The notes under the pieces: model-generated
Told to the model about the DNA's origin: nothing
Databases searched by the model: none
The model's input: only the letters and a program-made list of their open reading frames with translations
From: Paracoccaceae bacterium
GTDB taxonomy: Bacteria > Pseudomonadota > Alphaproteobacteria > Rhodobacterales > Rhodobacteraceae
Assembly (NCBI GenBank): GCA_007129775.1
Contig: SKUV01000084.1
Location: forward strand, 1-14,003
DNA: 14,003 nucleotides
Direction: 5' to 3'
Position numbers and translations under genes: made by a program
Part shown: piece by piece, positions 13,234-14,003 of the stretch
Layout of the letters: each line of letters begins with the position of its first letter
Position numbering within the stretch: the stretch's first letter is position 1

Positions 13234-13916
13234 CCGGACTTCGCATACACCCGCGCGTGCCCGGGGCGCTGCCCGAGTTGCTGGCCCGGTTTCGCACCCT
13301 GCCCGTCGCCAATGTCAGCGACACGATGGGCCGGCTGGCCGGCGCCGATGCCGGACTGCGCCCCTGGCATAATGGTGGCGTGCTGTGCGGGCCGGCCTTC
13401 ACGGTGCGCACGCGGCCCGGTGACAATCTGATGGTGCACAAGGCGCTGGATATGGCCGAACCCGGCGATGTCCTCGTCGTTGACGGCGGCGGCGAAACCG
13501 CCAATGCGCTGGTGGGCGAACTGATGCTGGCCCATGCAATGCGCCGCGGTCTGGCCGGCGTGGTCATCCACGGAGCCGTTCGCGATCTTGACTGGATCCG
13601 CCGTACCGGCATGCCCGTCTATGCCTGCGGTGTCACCCACCGCGGCCCTTACAAGAACGGCCCCGGCCAGATCAATGTCGCCATCTCCGTGTCGGGTATG
13701 GTGGTGCGGCCTGGCGATGTCGTGCTGGGCGATTCCGATGGTGTCGTCTGCATTCCTCTTGCCCAGGCCGAAACCGTCTGTGCCGCCGCCGAAGCCAAGG
13801 CCGCCGCCGAGGAGCGGCAGATGTCGGCGATTCTCGCCGGCACGGTCGACCGTAGCTGGATTGACACCGAACTGGCGCGGCAGAACTGCGACTACCCCGA
13901 CGGACCAGAAGGCTGA
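13230..13916 (+). CDS. RraA-family protein, probable 4-hydroxy-4-methyl-2-oxoglutarate aldolase-type lyase
   Basis: 228 residues, start fixed by the ATGA overlap with the aminotransferase; GGGGGGG and GACAG precede it. Family landmarks: VANVSDTMGRLAG near the N-terminus, GPAFTVRTRPGDNLMVHKALDMAEPGDVLVVDGGG with the substrate/metal region, GELMLAHAMRRGLAGVVIHGAVRDLDWIRR with the conserved Arg-Asp pair, then PVYACGVTHRGPYKNGPGQINV and VRPGDVVLGDSDGVVCIP. In the catabolic branch these metal-dependent lyases cleave 4-hydroxy-(4-methyl-)2-oxoglutarate to pyruvate units and decarboxylate oxaloacetate. The E. coli RraA branch regulates RNase E and is shorter. The longer C-terminus and pairing with an aminotransferase favour a catabolic enzyme. 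The exact substrate is inferred. Confidence 0.85.
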   Translation: MTGLRIHPRVPGALPELLARFRTLPVANVSDTMGRLAGADAGLRPWHNGGVLCGPAFTVRTRPGDNLMVHKALDMAEPGDVLVVDGGGETANALVGELMLAHAMRRGLAGVVIHGAVRDLDWIRRTGMPVYACGVTHRGPYKNGPGQINVAISVSGMVVRPGDVVLGDSDGVVCIPLAQAETVCAAAEAKAAAEERQMSAILAGTVDRSWIDTELARQNCDYPDGPEG

Positions 13917-13956
13917 GACCCGAAACCCGATAAGCGAACCAACAGGAGACATGCCC

Positions 13957-14003
13957 ATGAAAACCCCATACATCCTCGCCGCCGCCGCGCTGGCGGTGCT
14001 GCC
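13957..14003 (+). CDS. Start of an exported protein (signal peptide only; cut by window end)
   Basis: AGGAG at 13944-13948 lies 8 bases before the ATG at 13957; an in-frame ATG at 13951 is too close to it. The 15 complete codons give MKTPYILAAAALAVL, a typical Sec signal peptide start. Lying 40 bases after the RraA-family gene, it is probably a periplasmic solute-binding protein of the same operon, perhaps TctC-, TRAP- or ABC-type, but nothing of the mature protein is visible. Confidence 0.6.
   Translation, partial: MKTPYILAAAALAVL

Overview
The window is high-GC DNA with tightly packed genes, ATGA stop/start overlaps and families typical of the Alphaproteobacteria. I read it as a member of the Rhodobacteraceae (Paracoccus/Rhodobacter-like). 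That placement is inferred from protein style and base composition, not from a marker gene.

Layout. (1) Positions 1-2803 hold a surface-glycan block: a truncated minus-strand glycosyltransferase, a divergent pair made of a sulfotransferase and a family 2 glycosyltransferase coupled by ATGA, and a convergent minus-strand glycosyltransferase. (2) Positions 3014-3454 hold a broken toxin-antitoxin locus. The N-terminal half of a ParD-type antitoxin is fused in frame to most of a ParE-type toxin, and the toxin part carries a stop codon. (3) Positions 3631-7847 are a tripartite tricarboxylate transporter (TTT) operon with a good promoter. An opine-dehydrogenase-like gene sits between the binding-protein gene (tctC) and the two membrane genes (tctB, tctA). 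(4) Positions 7848-8505 contain no intact gene, but hold a short relic resembling an IS481-type transposase N-terminus and another protein-like fragment. (5) Positions 8506-10353 encode an SLC13/YfbS-like permease with two RCK_C domains. (6) Positions 10412-10714 are a relic of a phage large terminase (GpA type) with a stop where a Trp is expected. (7) Positions 10715-11590 (minus) encode an LpxL/HtrB-like acyltransferase. (8) Positions 11855-14003 hold a promoter with a dyad over its -10 box, then a class I aminotransferase, an RraA-family aldolase overlapping it by ATGA, and the signal-peptide start of an exported protein.

How the genes may work together. The transporter operon, the SLC13 permease and the aminotransferase/RraA pair all suggest uptake and breakdown of small carboxylates or amino-acid derivatives. 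The most distinctive idea is that the TTT system imports an opine-like or other N-substituted amino acid that the embedded dehydrogenase-like protein handles. The aminotransferase and aldolase could turn a 4-hydroxy-glutamate-type amino acid into pyruvate-level products. Neither substrate can be read from sequence.

At least three decayed mobile-element or toxin-antitoxin fragments lie exactly at the joints between intact blocks, which suggests a region assembled by repeated insertion and deletion. I saw no tRNA, rRNA or CRISPR array.
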